64,000 nucleotides of DNA from Streptomyces poonensis (lineage in GTDB: Bacteria; Actinomycetota; Actinomycetes; Streptomycetales; Streptomycetaceae). How positions within the stretch are numbered: the stretch's first letter is position 1; every line of letters starts with the position of its first letter. A program made the position numbers and the translations under genes. The stretch covers positions 201,811 through 265,810 of the forward strand of contig NZ_BMVW01000006.1 of NCBI RefSeq assembly GCF_014650915.1. Reading direction: 5' to 3'. The notes beneath the pieces were generated by a model, which was not told the DNA's origin, searched no databases, and worked only from the letters and a program-made list of their open reading frames with translations. This document shows positions 41,640 through 50,235 of this stretch, piece after piece.

Positions 41640-42103
41640 GCGCTGTCGAGGCCAAACTCGCGGAGCTCGGGCTGAGGCTGCCCGAGGTCGTGCCCCCGCT
41701 GGCGGCGTACCAGCCCGCCGTGCGGTCCGGGGTGTACGTCTACACGGCCGGCCAGCTCCCCATGGTGGATGGCAAGCTGCCCGTCACCGGCAAGGTCGGT
41801 GCCGAGGTCACGCCGGAGGAGGCCAAGGACCTGGCTCGCACCTGCGCGCTGAACGCGCTCGCCGCGGTCAAGTCGGTCGCCGGTGACCTCGACCGCATCG
41901 CGCGCGTGGTGAAGGTCGTGGGCTTCGTCGCCTCGGCCGCCGACTTCACGGGGCAGCCCGCCGTCGTCAACGGTGCCAGCGAACTGCTCGGCGAGGTTCT
42001 CGGGGAGAAGGGCGTCCACGCGCGCAGCGCCGTCGGCGTGGCCGTGCTGCCGCTGGACGCGCCGGTCGAGGTCGAGATCCAGGTGGAGCTGGCGGAGGCG
42101 TGA
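41636..42103 (+). CDS. RidA-family protein
   Basis: A 155-residue member of the RidA/YjgF family, whose best-known members hydrolyse reactive enamine/imine intermediates from PLP enzymes. Typical segments: VYVYTAGQLPMVDGKLPVTG, ALNALAAVKSVAGDLDRIAR and SAVGVAVLPLDAPVEVEIQV. The catalytic Arg of classic RidA (usually in GNRTA or RxxxxV near residue 105) appears only as HARSAVGV, so the exact activity is open. Translation is coupled to DUF4177. Confidence 0.88.
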   Translation: MSAVEAKLAELGLRLPEVVPPLAAYQPAVRSGVYVYTAGQLPMVDGKLPVTGKVGAEVTPEEAKDLARTCALNALAAVKSVAGDLDRIARVVKVVGFVASAADFTGQPAVVNGASELLGEVLGEKGVHARSAVGVAVLPLDAPVEVEIQVELAEA

Positions 42104-42238
42104 ACGGGCCGGTGACCGGGGTCCCAGGGACGCCGGTCACATCGCTTCCTGTCGGACTGGCCGGGCTCCCGGGGACGTCGACGCCCTCCGGGGCCGCGGG
42201 TACGACAGTGCGCCCTTGTTGTCACTCATGTGTCACGT

Positions 42239-42258
42239 GATGTTCCCTCTCGAACATC
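42239..42258. promoter_or_regulatory. inverted repeat operator candidate before the NUDIX-MBL operon
   Basis: GATGTTC and GAACATC are perfect 7-bp arms separated by six bases, ending 26 bp before the NUDIX start. A TGTCAC direct repeat (42220 and 42231) lies just upstream. The arms point outward, unlike the LexA box. Confidence 0.5.
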
Positions 42259-42284
42259 AGCGCGCCACGGGATAGCCTCCGGCC

Positions 42285-43181
42285 ATGGCGAACGGTCAGT
42301 GGTACCCCCCGGAGTGGCCGGAACGCATCCGTGCGCTGGCCGAGGGCTCACTCACCCCGGTCACGCCCAGGCGGGCGGCCACGGTCATGCTGCTGAAGGA
42401 CACCGACGGCACCCCCGTGGTGCACATGCTGCGCAGACGCGCCTCCATGGCCTTCGCCGCGGGCGCGTACGCCTATCCGGGCGGCGGAGTGGACCCGCGC
42501 GACGACGACCGCCTCATCCGCTGGGCGGGCCCCACGCGCGCGTGGTGGGCGGACCGGCTCGGCGTCGACGAGACGGCCGCCCAGGCCATCGTGTGCGCGG
42601 CCGTACGCGAGACGTACGAGGAGGCGGGCGTCCTGCTCGCCGGCCCCACCGCCGACACGGTGGTCGGTGACACGACGGGCGAGGACTGGGAGGCCGACCG
42701 GGCCGCACTGGCCGCCCATGAGCTGTCCTTCGCGCAGTTCCTGGAGCGCAGGGGGCTGATGCTGCGGTCGGACCTGCTGGGTGCCTGGGCCCGGTGGATC
42801 ACCCCCGAGTTCGAGTCCCGCCGCTACGACACCTGGTTCTTCGTGGCCGCGCTGCCCGAGGGCCAGCGCACCCGCAACACCTCCACGGAGGCCGACCGCA
42901 CCGTGTGGATCCGCCCCCAGGACGCGGCCGACGCCTACGACCGGGGCGACCTGCTGATGATGCCGCCCACCATCGCCACGCTGCGCGGGCTCACCACGTA
43001 CACCACCGCGGCCGAGGCGCTGGCCGCCGCGCCCGCGCGCGACCTGACGCCCGTCCTCGCCACGGCCCGGCTGGAGAACGGCGAGATCGTGCTGGCCTGG
43101 CCCGGTCACGACGAGTTCACCAAGCACGTCCCCACCGTTCCGGCCGTTCCCACCGTTCCGACCGGGGGAGCATCCGCATGA
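42285..43181 (+). CDS. NUDIX hydrolase
   Basis: A 298-residue NUDIX-superfamily hydrolase with the box CAAVRETYEEAGVLL (the RE..EE..G core), preceded by AAGAYAYPGGGVDPRDDDRL. Larger than simple NUDIX enzymes because of an inserted helical region; it resembles the C-terminal part of Nudt19-type CoA-diphosphatases. Its stop overlaps the start of the MBL gene by four bases (ATGA). Confidence 0.88.
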   Translation: MANGQWYPPEWPERIRALAEGSLTPVTPRRAATVMLLKDTDGTPVVHMLRRRASMAFAAGAYAYPGGGVDPRDDDRLIRWAGPTRAWWADRLGVDETAAQAIVCAAVRETYEEAGVLLAGPTADTVVGDTTGEDWEADRAALAAHELSFAQFLERRGLMLRSDLLGAWARWITPEFESRRYDTWFFVAALPEGQRTRNTSTEADRTVWIRPQDAADAYDRGDLLMMPPTIATLRGLTTYTTAAEALAAAPARDLTPVLATARLENGEIVLAWPGHDEFTKHVPTVPAVPTVPTGGASA

Positions 43182-44008
43182 CCGACGCCGCCGCCCTGCC
43201 TGGCCAGCCACGCGGCGGGGTCCTGTCGGGCCCTGCCACCGCGCGCGCGGTCAACGTGCTCGCGCCCAACGCGTCCGCGATGACCCTTGACGGCACGAAC
43301 ACCTGGATCCTGTCCGAGCCGGACTCGGACGTGGCGGTCGTCGTCGACCCGGGCCCGCTGGACGAGGGGCACCTGCGCACCGTCGTCGGCACGGCGGAGC
43401 GGGCCGGCAAGCGCATCGCGCTGACCCTGCTCACGCACGGGCACCCCGACCACGCCGACGGCGCCGCACGGTTCGCGGAGCTGACGGGAACGGCGGTGCG
43501 GGCGCTGGACCCGGCGCTGCGGCTCGGGGACGAGGGCCTCGGCGCGGGCGACGTGGTCACGGTCGGCGGGCTGGAGCTGCGGGTGGTGCCGACGCCCGGG
43601 CACACCGCCGACTCGCTGTGCTTCCATCTCCCGGCCGATCAGGCGGTCCTGACGGGCGACACCGTCCTGGGGCGCGGTACGTCCGTCGTGGCCCATCCCG
43701 ACGGCCGTCTCGGCGACTATCTGGACTCCCTGCGGCGTCTCAGGTCGCTGACGGTCGACGACGGCGTGCACACCGTGCTGCCCGGGCACGGTCCCGTCCT
43801 CGACGACGCCCAGGGCGCCGTGGAGTACTACCTCGCCCACCGCGCCCACCGGCTCGCCCAGGTCGAGACGGCGGTCGAGAACGGCTACCGGACGCCGGGC
43901 GAGGTCGTGGCGCACGTGTACGCGGACGTGGACCGCTCCCTGTGGCCGGCGGCCGAGCTGTCGGTACGGGCGCAGATGGTCTATCTGCGGGAGCACGGGT
44001 TGATCTGA
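43178..44008 (+). CDS. metallo-beta-lactamase-fold hydrolase
   Basis: A 276-residue MBL-fold protein with the zinc motif THGHPDHADGA, a further His in TPGHTADSLCF, Asp in LTGDTVLGRG and His in LPGHGPVL, followed by a winged-helix-like C terminus (RTPGEVVAHVYADVDRSLWP) as in LACTB2/Rv3677c relatives. Probably hydrolyses a thioester or nucleic-acid substrate. Coupled to the NUDIX gene. Confidence 0.9.
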   Translation: MTDAAALPGQPRGGVLSGPATARAVNVLAPNASAMTLDGTNTWILSEPDSDVAVVVDPGPLDEGHLRTVVGTAERAGKRIALTLLTHGHPDHADGAARFAELTGTAVRALDPALRLGDEGLGAGDVVTVGGLELRVVPTPGHTADSLCFHLPADQAVLTGDTVLGRGTSVVAHPDGRLGDYLDSLRRLRSLTVDDGVHTVLPGHGPVLDDAQGAVEYYLAHRAHRLAQVETAVENGYRTPGEVVAHVYADVDRSLWPAAELSVRAQMVYLREHGLI

Positions 44009-44031
44009 GGGAGGGCGGGGCGGGGCGCGAA

Positions 44032-44079
44032 ACGGCGACGGGGCCCCGTCGCTCCGAGGAGGCGGGGCCCCGTCGCCGT
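44032..44079. terminator. bidirectional terminator before crp
   Basis: ACGGCGACGGGGCCCCG and CGGGGCCCCGTCGCCGT form a perfect 17-bp stem with a 14-base loop between convergent genes. Confidence 0.9.
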
Positions 44080-44090
44080 ACGGCGGGCGG

Positions 44091-44765
44091 TCAGCGCGAC
44101 CGCTTGGCCAGGCGCTCCACGTCGAGGAGGATCACCGCGCGGGCCTCCAGGCGGAGCCAGCCACGGCCGGCGAAGTCGGCGAGGGCCTTGTTGACCGTCT
44201 CACGGGACGCGCCGACGAGCTGGGCGAGCTCCTCCTGCGTGAGGTCGTGGACGACGTGGATGCCCTCCTCCGACTGCACGCCGAAGCGGCGGGAGAGGTC
44301 CAGGAGCGCACGGGCCACCCGGCCGGGCACGTCCGAGAAGACCAGGTCGGACATCTGGTCGTTGGTCTTGCGCAGGCGCCGGGCGACGGCGCGCAGCAGG
44401 GCGGCGGCCACCTCGGGGCGCGCGTTCAGCCACGGCTGGAGGTCGCCGTGGCCGAGGCCCAGCAGCTTGACCTCGGTCAGCGCGGTGGCCGTGGCCGTAC
44501 GCGGGCCCGGGTCGAAGAGCGACAGCTCGCCGATCAGCTCGCCGGGACCGAGCACCGCCAGCATGTTCTCGCGGCCGTCGGGGGACGTGCGGTGGAGCTT
44601 GACCTTGCCTTCCATGACCACGTAGAGGCGGTCACCCGGGTCGCCCTCGTGGAACAGCGAGTCGCCGCGCGCGAGGGTCACCTCACTCATGGAGGCGCGG
44701 AGCTCCGCGGCCTGCTCGTCATCGAGCGCCGCGAAGAGCGGGGCGCGCCGCAGAACGTCGTCCAC
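44091..44765 (-). CDS. crp: cAMP receptor protein-type regulator Crp
   Basis: A 224-residue CRP/FNR-family regulator. The cyclic-nucleotide-binding domain shows GDSLFHEGDPGDRLYVVMEG and GELIGELSLFDPGPRTATAT, where Glu-Leu-Ser and Arg-Thr contact cAMP; the DNA-binding domain has TQEELAQLVGASRETVNKAL. The GTG at 44765 has AAGGAGAGAA upstream and gives the 224-residue length I recall for S. coelicolor Crp, which governs germination and secondary metabolism. An upstream Crp-like site suggests autoregulation. Confidence 0.95.
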   Translation of the reverse strand: MDDVLRRAPLFAALDDEQAAELRASMSEVTLARGDSLFHEGDPGDRLYVVMEGKVKLHRTSPDGRENMLAVLGPGELIGELSLFDPGPRTATATALTEVKLLGLGHGDLQPWLNARPEVAAALLRAVARRLRKTNDQMSDLVFSDVPGRVARALLDLSRRFGVQSEEGIHVVHDLTQEELAQLVGASRETVNKALADFAGRGWLRLEARAVILLDVERLAKRSR

Positions 44766-44853
44766 GAGTTCTCTCCTTGTCGACCTGCTCAGGGGATCTT
44801 TTCCCCCGTTTACCAGGGGACCGTGCTCCCCATTTTGCCGGACGGTCCAAACA

Positions 44854-44867
44854 GTGTGATCTGTCAC
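44854..44867. promoter_or_regulatory. candidate Crp-binding site upstream of crp
   Basis: GTGTGATCTGTCAC fits the reported streptomycete Crp consensus GTG-N6-GNCAC. It lies about 90 bp before the crp start and about 105 bp before nth, so it could act on either divergent gene. Confidence 0.6.
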
Positions 44868-44970
44868 AAGGATGCCGCACCGGTGTGCCGGGACATGCGG
44901 CAGGGGTCCAATCGGGCGCCGATCCCCTGGCCCCGGGGCGGATGTCCTTGCTGGGCCTTAGGCTGGCCGG

Positions 44971-46023
44971 GTGTCCAAATCGCCGGTGAGCACACAGGCC
45001 GAGGGGGCTGGGCGGGTGGTTGCACGTCGGGATTCCGCTGTGGGCGAACAGGACCCCGTGGGAGCGAAGAAAGCGGCAAAGGGGACCAAGGTGACTGCAG
45101 CCAGGACGTCGACATCGACATCGACCTCGACCTTGGCCGGGACCCCGGCCAAGAAGGCGACCAGGACGGCCGGCGGGAAGAGCGCCGCCGAGACGGCCGC
45201 CCCCGCGCGGCCGGCGGGCGCGAAGCGCGTGACCGGTCACCCCCCGAAACCCGAGTCGCGTACCGCCCTCGTACGCCGCGCCCGCCGGATCAACCGCGAG
45301 CTCGCCGAGGTGTACCCGTACGCGCATCCGGAGCTGGACTTCGAGAACCCCTTCCAGCTGATCGTGGCCACGGTGCTGTCCGCCCAGACCACCGACCTGC
45401 GGGTGAACCAGACGACACCGGCGCTCTTCGCGCGGTATCCCACCCCCGAGGACCTGGCCGCGGCCGACCCGGAGCAGGTCGAGGAGATCCTGCGGCCGTG
45501 CGGGTTCTTCCGGGCCAAGACCAGGTCGGTGATCGGGCTGTCGAAGGCGCTGGTGGAGGAGCACGGCGGCGAGGTCCCCGGGCGTCTGGAGGACCTGGTC
45601 AAGCTGCCCGGAGTGGGCCGCAAGACCGCGTTCGTCGTGCTCGGCAACGCCTTCGGACGGCCCGGGATCACCGTGGACACGCACTTCCAGCGGCTGGTGC
45701 GCCGGTGGCGGTGGACCGAGGAGACGGACCCCGACAAGATCGAGGCGGCCGTCGGCGCGCTCTTCCCGAAGAGCGACTGGACGATGCTCTCGCACCATGT
45801 GATCTGGCACGGCCGCCGAATCTGCCACGCCCGCAAGCCCGCCTGCGGCGCCTGCCCCATCGCGCCGCTGTGCCCGGCCTTCGGTGAGGGCGAGACGGAC
45901 CCGGAGAAGGCGCAGAAGCTCCTGAAGTACGAGAAGGGCGGCTTCCCCGGCCAGCGCCTCAAGCCCCCGCAGGCGTACCTGGACGCGGGCGGCATCCCGG
46001 CACCGCCGCTGGGGGCCGCGTGA
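44971..46023 (+). CDS. nth: endonuclease III with an extended N terminus
   Basis: A 350-residue base-excision-repair DNA glycosylase/AP lyase. The catalytic part begins near residue 90: LSAQTTDLRVNQ, the helix-hairpin-helix LVKLPGVGRKTAFVVLGNAF with catalytic Lys, ITVDTHFQRL with catalytic Asp, and the [4Fe-4S] loop CHARKPACGACPIAPLC. The first about 85 residues are low complexity (KKAAKGTK, TSTSTSTSTLAG), typical of actinobacterial extensions. TTAGGCT about 10 bp before the GTG at 44971 suggests a leaderless mRNA. Confidence 0.94.
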   Translation: MSKSPVSTQAEGAGRVVARRDSAVGEQDPVGAKKAAKGTKVTAARTSTSTSTSTLAGTPAKKATRTAGGKSAAETAAPARPAGAKRVTGHPPKPESRTALVRRARRINRELAEVYPYAHPELDFENPFQLIVATVLSAQTTDLRVNQTTPALFARYPTPEDLAAADPEQVEEILRPCGFFRAKTRSVIGLSKALVEEHGGEVPGRLEDLVKLPGVGRKTAFVVLGNAFGRPGITVDTHFQRLVRRWRWTEETDPDKIEAAVGALFPKSDWTMLSHHVIWHGRRICHARKPACGACPIAPLCPAFGEGETDPEKAQKLLKYEKGGFPGQRLKPPQAYLDAGGIPAPPLGAA

Positions 46024-46255
46024 CGGTGCCCGCCCGGCGGGAGCGCCGCACGCAGCGGCGGACGCGGACGGCGGGGCGCCGCTGCCCCGCGCTTGGTGGC
46101 GCGGACCTGGCCGGCTCCGTCGGACGGCCGCCCGGAGGCACAAGCCCGGCCGGCTCCGTGAGCCGGCGGGACGCGGCGGCACACCCACATGGGGGACACA
46201 TGGAACGATCGGTGTTCCCAGGAGCGTTGGGACCAGCAGAGCGACGGGGGTGGCG

Positions 46256-46951
46256 ATGAAGCACGCGAGCGACACGCACGACGGGCGGCTGGAGCTGAGC
46301 CGGGACGGCCTGCCCGCCTGGCTGGACCCGGTGGCGCACGTCGTGGAGACGGTGGAGCCGCGGCAGTTGAGCCGCTTTCTGCCGCCGGCCGACGGAGCGG
46401 GACGGCAGTCCGCCGTGCTGATCCTGTTCGGCGAGGGCAGGAGCGGCCCCGAGCTGCTGCTCATGGAGCGGGCGAGTTCGCTCCGCTCGCACGCCGGACA
46501 GCCCGCCTTCCCCGGCGGCGCCCTCGACCCCGAGGACGGTGACCCGCAGGGCGACGGACCGTTGCGGGCCGCTCTGCGCGAGGCCGAGGAGGAGACCGGG
46601 CTCGACCCGGCAGGTGTCCAGCTCTTCGGCGTGCTGCCCAGGCTCTACATCCCGGTGAGCGGGTTCGTCGTGACGCCCGTGCTGGGCTGGTGGCGCGAAC
46701 CGAGCCCGGTGGGCGTCGTCGACCCGAAGGAGACCGCCCGGGTGTTCACCGTTCCCCTGGCGGATCTCACGGACCCCGCGAACCGGGCCACGGCCGTCCA
46801 CCCGCGCGGCCACGAGGGCCCGGCCTTCCTGGTGGAGTCGGCTCTCGTCTGGGGCTTCACGGCCGGGATCATCGACCGTCTGCTGCATCTGGCGGGCTGG
46901 GAGCGGCCCTGGGACCGCGGGAAGCATGTCCCCCTCGACTGGAGCGCGTGA
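46256..46951 (+). CDS. NUDIX hydrolase, CoA-pyrophosphatase type
   Basis: A 231-residue NUDIX enzyme. The NuCoA signature LLMERASSLRSHAGQPAFPG directly precedes the NUDIX box ALREAEEETGLDP, the pairing that marks CoA and peroxisomal NUDT7-like diphosphatases; it should cleave CoA to 4'-phosphopantetheine and 3',5'-ADP. ATG at 46256 has GACGGGGG five bases upstream (GTG at 46250 is an alternative). The order nth, NUDIX, protease follows mycobacteria except that a thioredoxin gene found there is missing. Confidence 0.88.
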   Translation: MKHASDTHDGRLELSRDGLPAWLDPVAHVVETVEPRQLSRFLPPADGAGRQSAVLILFGEGRSGPELLLMERASSLRSHAGQPAFPGGALDPEDGDPQGDGPLRAALREAEEETGLDPAGVQLFGVLPRLYIPVSGFVVTPVLGWWREPSPVGVVDPKETARVFTVPLADLTDPANRATAVHPRGHEGPAFLVESALVWGFTAGIIDRLLHLAGWERPWDRGKHVPLDWSA

Positions 46952-47068
46952 CAGGGTGGCGGCCGTGCTGTGTTCTTCCGGGAGCCACCTCCCGGGCCCG
47001 GGGGCGGTCGACGGCGACCGCGGGGTGGGCCATGGCGACCGCATGGTGACGAGGCGAGGCGTGAAGCG

Positions 47069-48268
47069 GTGAACGTGCTGGACATCCTGTTGCTGGTCGC
47101 CGCCGTGTGGTTCGCGATCGTGGGCTACCGCCAGGGGTTCGTCGTCGGCATCCTGTCGGTGATCGGCTTCCTGGGCGGCGGCCTCGTCGCCGTCTATCTG
47201 CTTCCCGTCGCCTGGGACGCGCTGACGGACGACGCGGAGGTGGGTACGGCCGCCGCCGTCGTCGCGGTGATCGTCATCATCGTCTGTGCCTCCGTCGGCC
47301 AGGCCCTGACCACCCATCTGGGCAACAAGCTGCGCCGGTACATCACCTGGTCCCCGGCCCGCGCCCTGGACGCCACCGGCGGTGCCCTCGTCAACGTGGT
47401 GGCGATGCTGCTGGTCGCCTGGCTGATCGGCACCCTCCTGGCCCGTACGACGATACCGACGGTCGGCAAGGAGGTGCGCAACTCCAAGCTCCTGCTCGGT
47501 GTCTCGAGCGCCCTCCCCGACCAGGCCGACACATGGTTCGGCGACTTCTTCTCGGTCCTCGCGCAGAACGGCTTCCCCCAGGTATTCAGCCCGTTCTCGA
47601 ACGAACCCATCACCGAAGTGCGGCCCCCGGACCCCGAGCTGGCCGACAGCGCGGTCGCCACCCGCGCCAAGCGGTCCATCGTCAAGGTCATGGGCACCGC
47701 CGAGAGCTGCGGCAAGGTTCTGGAGGGCACCGGCTTCGTCTTCGACGAGCGCCGAGTGATGACCAACGCCCATGTCGTCGGCGGCGTCGACGAGCCCACC
47801 GTCCAGATAGGCGGGGAGGGCCGCAGGTACGACGCCATGGTCGTCCTCTACGACTGGGAGCGCGACATCGCCGTCCTGGACGTGCCGAGACTGAACGCGC
47901 CGGTACTGCAGTTCGCGTCGGCCGACGCCGGCAGCGGCGACGGCGCGATCGTGGCGGGGTTCCCGGAGAACGGCGCGTACGACGTGCGTCCCGCGCGCGT
48001 GCGCGGCCGCATCACGGCCGACGGCCCGGACATCTACCACCGCGGCACCGTCCGCCGTGACGTCTACTCGCTGTACGCGACCGTCCGTCAGGGCAACTCC
48101 GGGGGCCCGCTCCTCACACCCGAGGGCGAGGTCTACGGAGTGATCTTCGCCAAGTCCCTCGACGACCCGGACACCGGTTACGCCCTCACCGTGGACGAGG
48201 TGAAGGAGAACATCAGCGAGGGTCGTGCGGCCAACCGGCAAGTGGGAAGCGACAGCTGCGCGCTCTGA
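47069..48268 (+). CDS. MarP-like membrane serine protease (CvpA domain plus trypsin domain)
   Basis: A 399-residue protein with four N-terminal transmembrane helices of the CvpA type (ILLLVAAVWFAIVGYRQGFV first, then LSVIGFLGGGLVAVYLL, AAAVVAVIVIIVCASVG, and LVNVVAMLLVAWLIGTLL) and a periplasmic chymotrypsin-fold protease. The triad is His in MTNAHVVGG, Asp in WERDIAVLD and Ser in QGNSGGPLL. A cysteine in ESCGKVLEGT and one near the end (SDSCAL) could form the regulatory disulfide of M. tuberculosis MarP (Rv3671c), an acid- and oxidant-resistance protease. GTG at 47069 is the first good start. Confidence 0.92.
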   Translation: MNVLDILLLVAAVWFAIVGYRQGFVVGILSVIGFLGGGLVAVYLLPVAWDALTDDAEVGTAAAVVAVIVIIVCASVGQALTTHLGNKLRRYITWSPARALDATGGALVNVVAMLLVAWLIGTLLARTTIPTVGKEVRNSKLLLGVSSALPDQADTWFGDFFSVLAQNGFPQVFSPFSNEPITEVRPPDPELADSAVATRAKRSIVKVMGTAESCGKVLEGTGFVFDERRVMTNAHVVGGVDEPTVQIGGEGRRYDAMVVLYDWERDIAVLDVPRLNAPVLQFASADAGSGDGAIVAGFPENGAYDVRPARVRGRITADGPDIYHRGTVRRDVYSLYATVRQGNSGGPLLTPEGEVYGVIFAKSLDDPDTGYALTVDEVKENISEGRAANRQVGSDSCAL

Positions 48269-48281
48269 CCGCCGGGTGGCG

Positions 48282-48461
48282 TCAGGGGCGCTGGTGACGC
48301 AGCCGCGCCGAGACCCAGCGGGCCCGGCGGCGCAGAATGTGGGGGATGCCCAGCCGGGGATCCGTGCCCGGGAACTGGGGGGTGCTCCTCTGGTAGGAGC
48401 TCAGCTCCGCGGCCGAGCGGCGGTTGCGTGCTGCGTCACTGTAATCGTGCGTCCAGCCCAT
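48282..48461 (-). CDS. 59-residue basic protein, unknown function
   Basis: A small frame running from ATG 48461 to a stop at 48282, starting MGWTHDYSDAARNRRSAAEL and ending with an Arg-rich helix (HILRRRARWVSARLRHQRP). It is not overlapped by any other convincing gene, fills the gap between marP and the hydrolase, and has a normal streptomycete codon pattern. A purine-rich CTTGGGGCGGGGG lies upstream. I believe similar short proteins occur in other streptomycetes, but I could not check. Confidence 0.55.
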   Translation of the reverse strand: MGWTHDYSDAARNRRSAAELSSYQRSTPQFPGTDPRLGIPHILRRRARWVSARLRHQRP

Positions 48462-48590
48462 ACCCGGACGTGTGCCCCCGCCCCAAGGTCGATAACCGCT
48501 CTCAGGCCCCTCAATTGGCCTATGCGCCGGGCATGTGTTCGGTCGCAGGTCGGCGGTTCCCTTTGCAGGCCAGGCGTATCGACGCGATCA

Positions 48591-48615
48591 CCGTCCGGCA
48601 GGGTCGTCGGCCGGA
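48591..48615 (-). terminator. terminator of the hydrolase operon
   Basis: CGTCCGGC and GCCGGACG pair over eight bases with a nine-base loop, immediately after the hydrolase stop (48619). Confidence 0.55.
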
Positions 48616-48618
48616 CGA

Positions 48619-49656
48619 TCACCGGTCGGGTTCGGGGTCCTTCAGCCAGTTGATGAGCTCGGCGGAGAAGGCGACCGGGTCCTCCTCGTGCGGGAAGTGG
48701 CCGAGGCCGTCGAACAGCCGCCAGCGGTACGGCGCCTCGACGTACTCCCCGGAGCCGGCCGCGCTGCGGGTGCGCATCACCGGGTCGAGCGAGCCGTGCA
48801 GATGGAGGGTGGGCACCCGGACCGGCCGCTTCATCCGGCGGTTGAACTGGTAGCCGTCCGGGCGGGCCAGCGAGCGGACCATCCAGCGGTACGGCTCGAT
48901 CGAGCAGTGGGCGGTCGACGGGATGCACATGGCACGCCGGTACGTCTCCACGGCCTCGTCGTCCGGCAGGCGCGGCCCCGACCAGTCCCGTACCAGACGG
49001 CCCACCAGGGCGCCGTCGTCGGCGGTGAGCTGCCGCTCGGGGATCCAGGGCCGCTGGAAGCCCCAGATGTAGGAGCTGGCCGCGGTCTGCTTGACGTCCG
49101 ACAGCATCGCGGAGCGCCAGCGCCTCGGGTGCGGCATCGAGGAGACCACGAGCCGCCGTACGAGCTTGGGCCGCATCACGGCCGCCGTCCACGCCAGATA
49201 TCCGCCCAGGTCGTGCCCGACGAGCGCGGCGTCGGGCTCGCCGAGGGACCGTACGACCCCCGTGATGTCGAGCGCGAGATTGGCCGGGTCATAGCCCCGG
49301 GGCGTGCGGTCGCTGCCGCCGACCCCGCGCAGATCCATGGCCACGGCCCGGAAGCCCGCTTCGGCGAGGGCGACCAGCTGGTGCCGCCAGGTCCACCAGA
49401 ACTGCGGGAAGCCGTGCAGCAGCAGGACCAGCGGACCGTCGCCCAGCTCGGCGATGTGGAAGCGCGCCCCGTTGGCCGCGACGTCCCGGTGCGTGACCTT
49501 CCCGCCGGGCACGTCGAGCCGTACGACCGACGTGGGCTGAGCCGAAGCCGAAGCCGGACCCGAGGTGGAAGCGGAAGTCGGCTCCGAGGCGGCAGTCGAA
49601 AGCGAGGGCGAGGCCGGGGAAGCCGGAGAGGCCGGGGCAGGGGCGGGGTCCGTCAT
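48619..49656 (-). CDS. alpha/beta hydrolase, epoxide-hydrolase-like (EphE type)
   Basis: A 345-residue alpha/beta hydrolase. The nucleophile is aspartate, as VGHDLGGYLAW shows, and the oxyanion region is LLHGFPQFWWTWRHQL; this pair is characteristic of epoxide hydrolases and haloalkane dehalogenases. The catalytic His is in DGLGHFPHEEDP. The first about 45 residues are a Pro/Ala/Ser-rich low-complexity tail. The start overlaps the holin-like gene's stop (ATGA), so both are co-translated. ephE has the same place beside marP in M. tuberculosis. Confidence 0.9.
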   Translation of the reverse strand: MTDPAPAPASPASPASPSLSTAASEPTSASTSGPASASAQPTSVVRLDVPGGKVTHRDVAANGARFHIAELGDGPLVLLLHGFPQFWWTWRHQLVALAEAGFRAVAMDLRGVGGSDRTPRGYDPANLALDITGVVRSLGEPDAALVGHDLGGYLAWTAAVMRPKLVRRLVVSSMPHPRRWRSAMLSDVKQTAASSYIWGFQRPWIPERQLTADDGALVGRLVRDWSGPRLPDDEAVETYRRAMCIPSTAHCSIEPYRWMVRSLARPDGYQFNRRMKRPVRVPTLHLHGSLDPVMRTRSAAGSGEYVEAPYRWRLFDGLGHFPHEEDPVAFSAELINWLKDPEPDR

Positions 49657-50132
49657 GACGACGAGCGTGCCACAGCCTCGACGCCGCCGTCGGCCGGTCC
49701 GGCCTGACGGGGGTGCGGCCTGGCCTTCTGCAGGACGCCCGCCGACTCCTTCATCGAGGCGGCGACCTTCTGCGGGCCCCGGCCCTTCTTGGCCTTCTTC
49801 GCGAAGACGACGCCGATCAGCGCGAGCAGCCCGGCGACCAGTACGTTCGCCGCGAAGGACAGCAAGAAGCAGACGGCGAGGTTCCAGTCGCTCCACGTCC
49901 TGATGCCGTACGCGAGGGCGAAGCTCAGCATCGGCAGGGAGAAGATCAGCACCGCGCCGGCCGCCGCGAACGCGCCGCCGCCCACCGCGCCGCGCTTGAC
50001 GTCATGCTTGAGCTGGGCCTTGGCCAGCGCGATCTCGTCGTGCACCAGCGCGGACAAGTCGGTCGTCGCCGAGGCGAACAACTGGCCGATGCTGCGTTCG
50101 GCGTCGACCGGGCTGCCGTCGGGTGCGCTCAT
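49653..50132 (-). CDS. phage holin family (DUF1469) membrane protein
   Basis: A 159-residue protein with two central transmembrane helices (GGAFAAAGAVLIFSLPMLSF and VCFLLSFAANVLVAGLLALI), a preceding amphipathic helix (TTDLSALVHDEIALAKAQLK) and a basic tail, the pattern of DUF1469 or putative Actinobacteriophage holin III proteins. It is a normal chromosomal gene, not a prophage relic. GGGAG six bases before the ATG sets the start. Probably a membrane-shaping or envelope protein. Confidence 0.85.
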   Translation of the reverse strand: MSAPDGSPVDAERSIGQLFASATTDLSALVHDEIALAKAQLKHDVKRGAVGGGAFAAAGAVLIFSLPMLSFALAYGIRTWSDWNLAVCFLLSFAANVLVAGLLALIGVVFAKKAKKGRGPQKVAASMKESAGVLQKARPHPRQAGPADGGVEAVARSSS

Positions 50133-50235
50133 CGGAGTCTCCCTCTTCTGCTGTCTGCGTCCTGGGCGTCCCGGGGGCGTGGGCCCCGCGTGCGGCCCCG
50201 GGTGTGCCTGCGATTTTCTGTACGGTCCTGTCAGA

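Noticed and set aside
46020..46259. A 79-codon frame after nth with a coupled start
   Set aside because: Arg/Gly-rich sequence without ribosome site or recognisable family; the real NUDIX start is at 46256 in another frame.
49653..50132. Prophage remnant because of the holin-like protein
   Set aside because: No other phage gene is near and the gene sits inside a conserved actinobacterial block.
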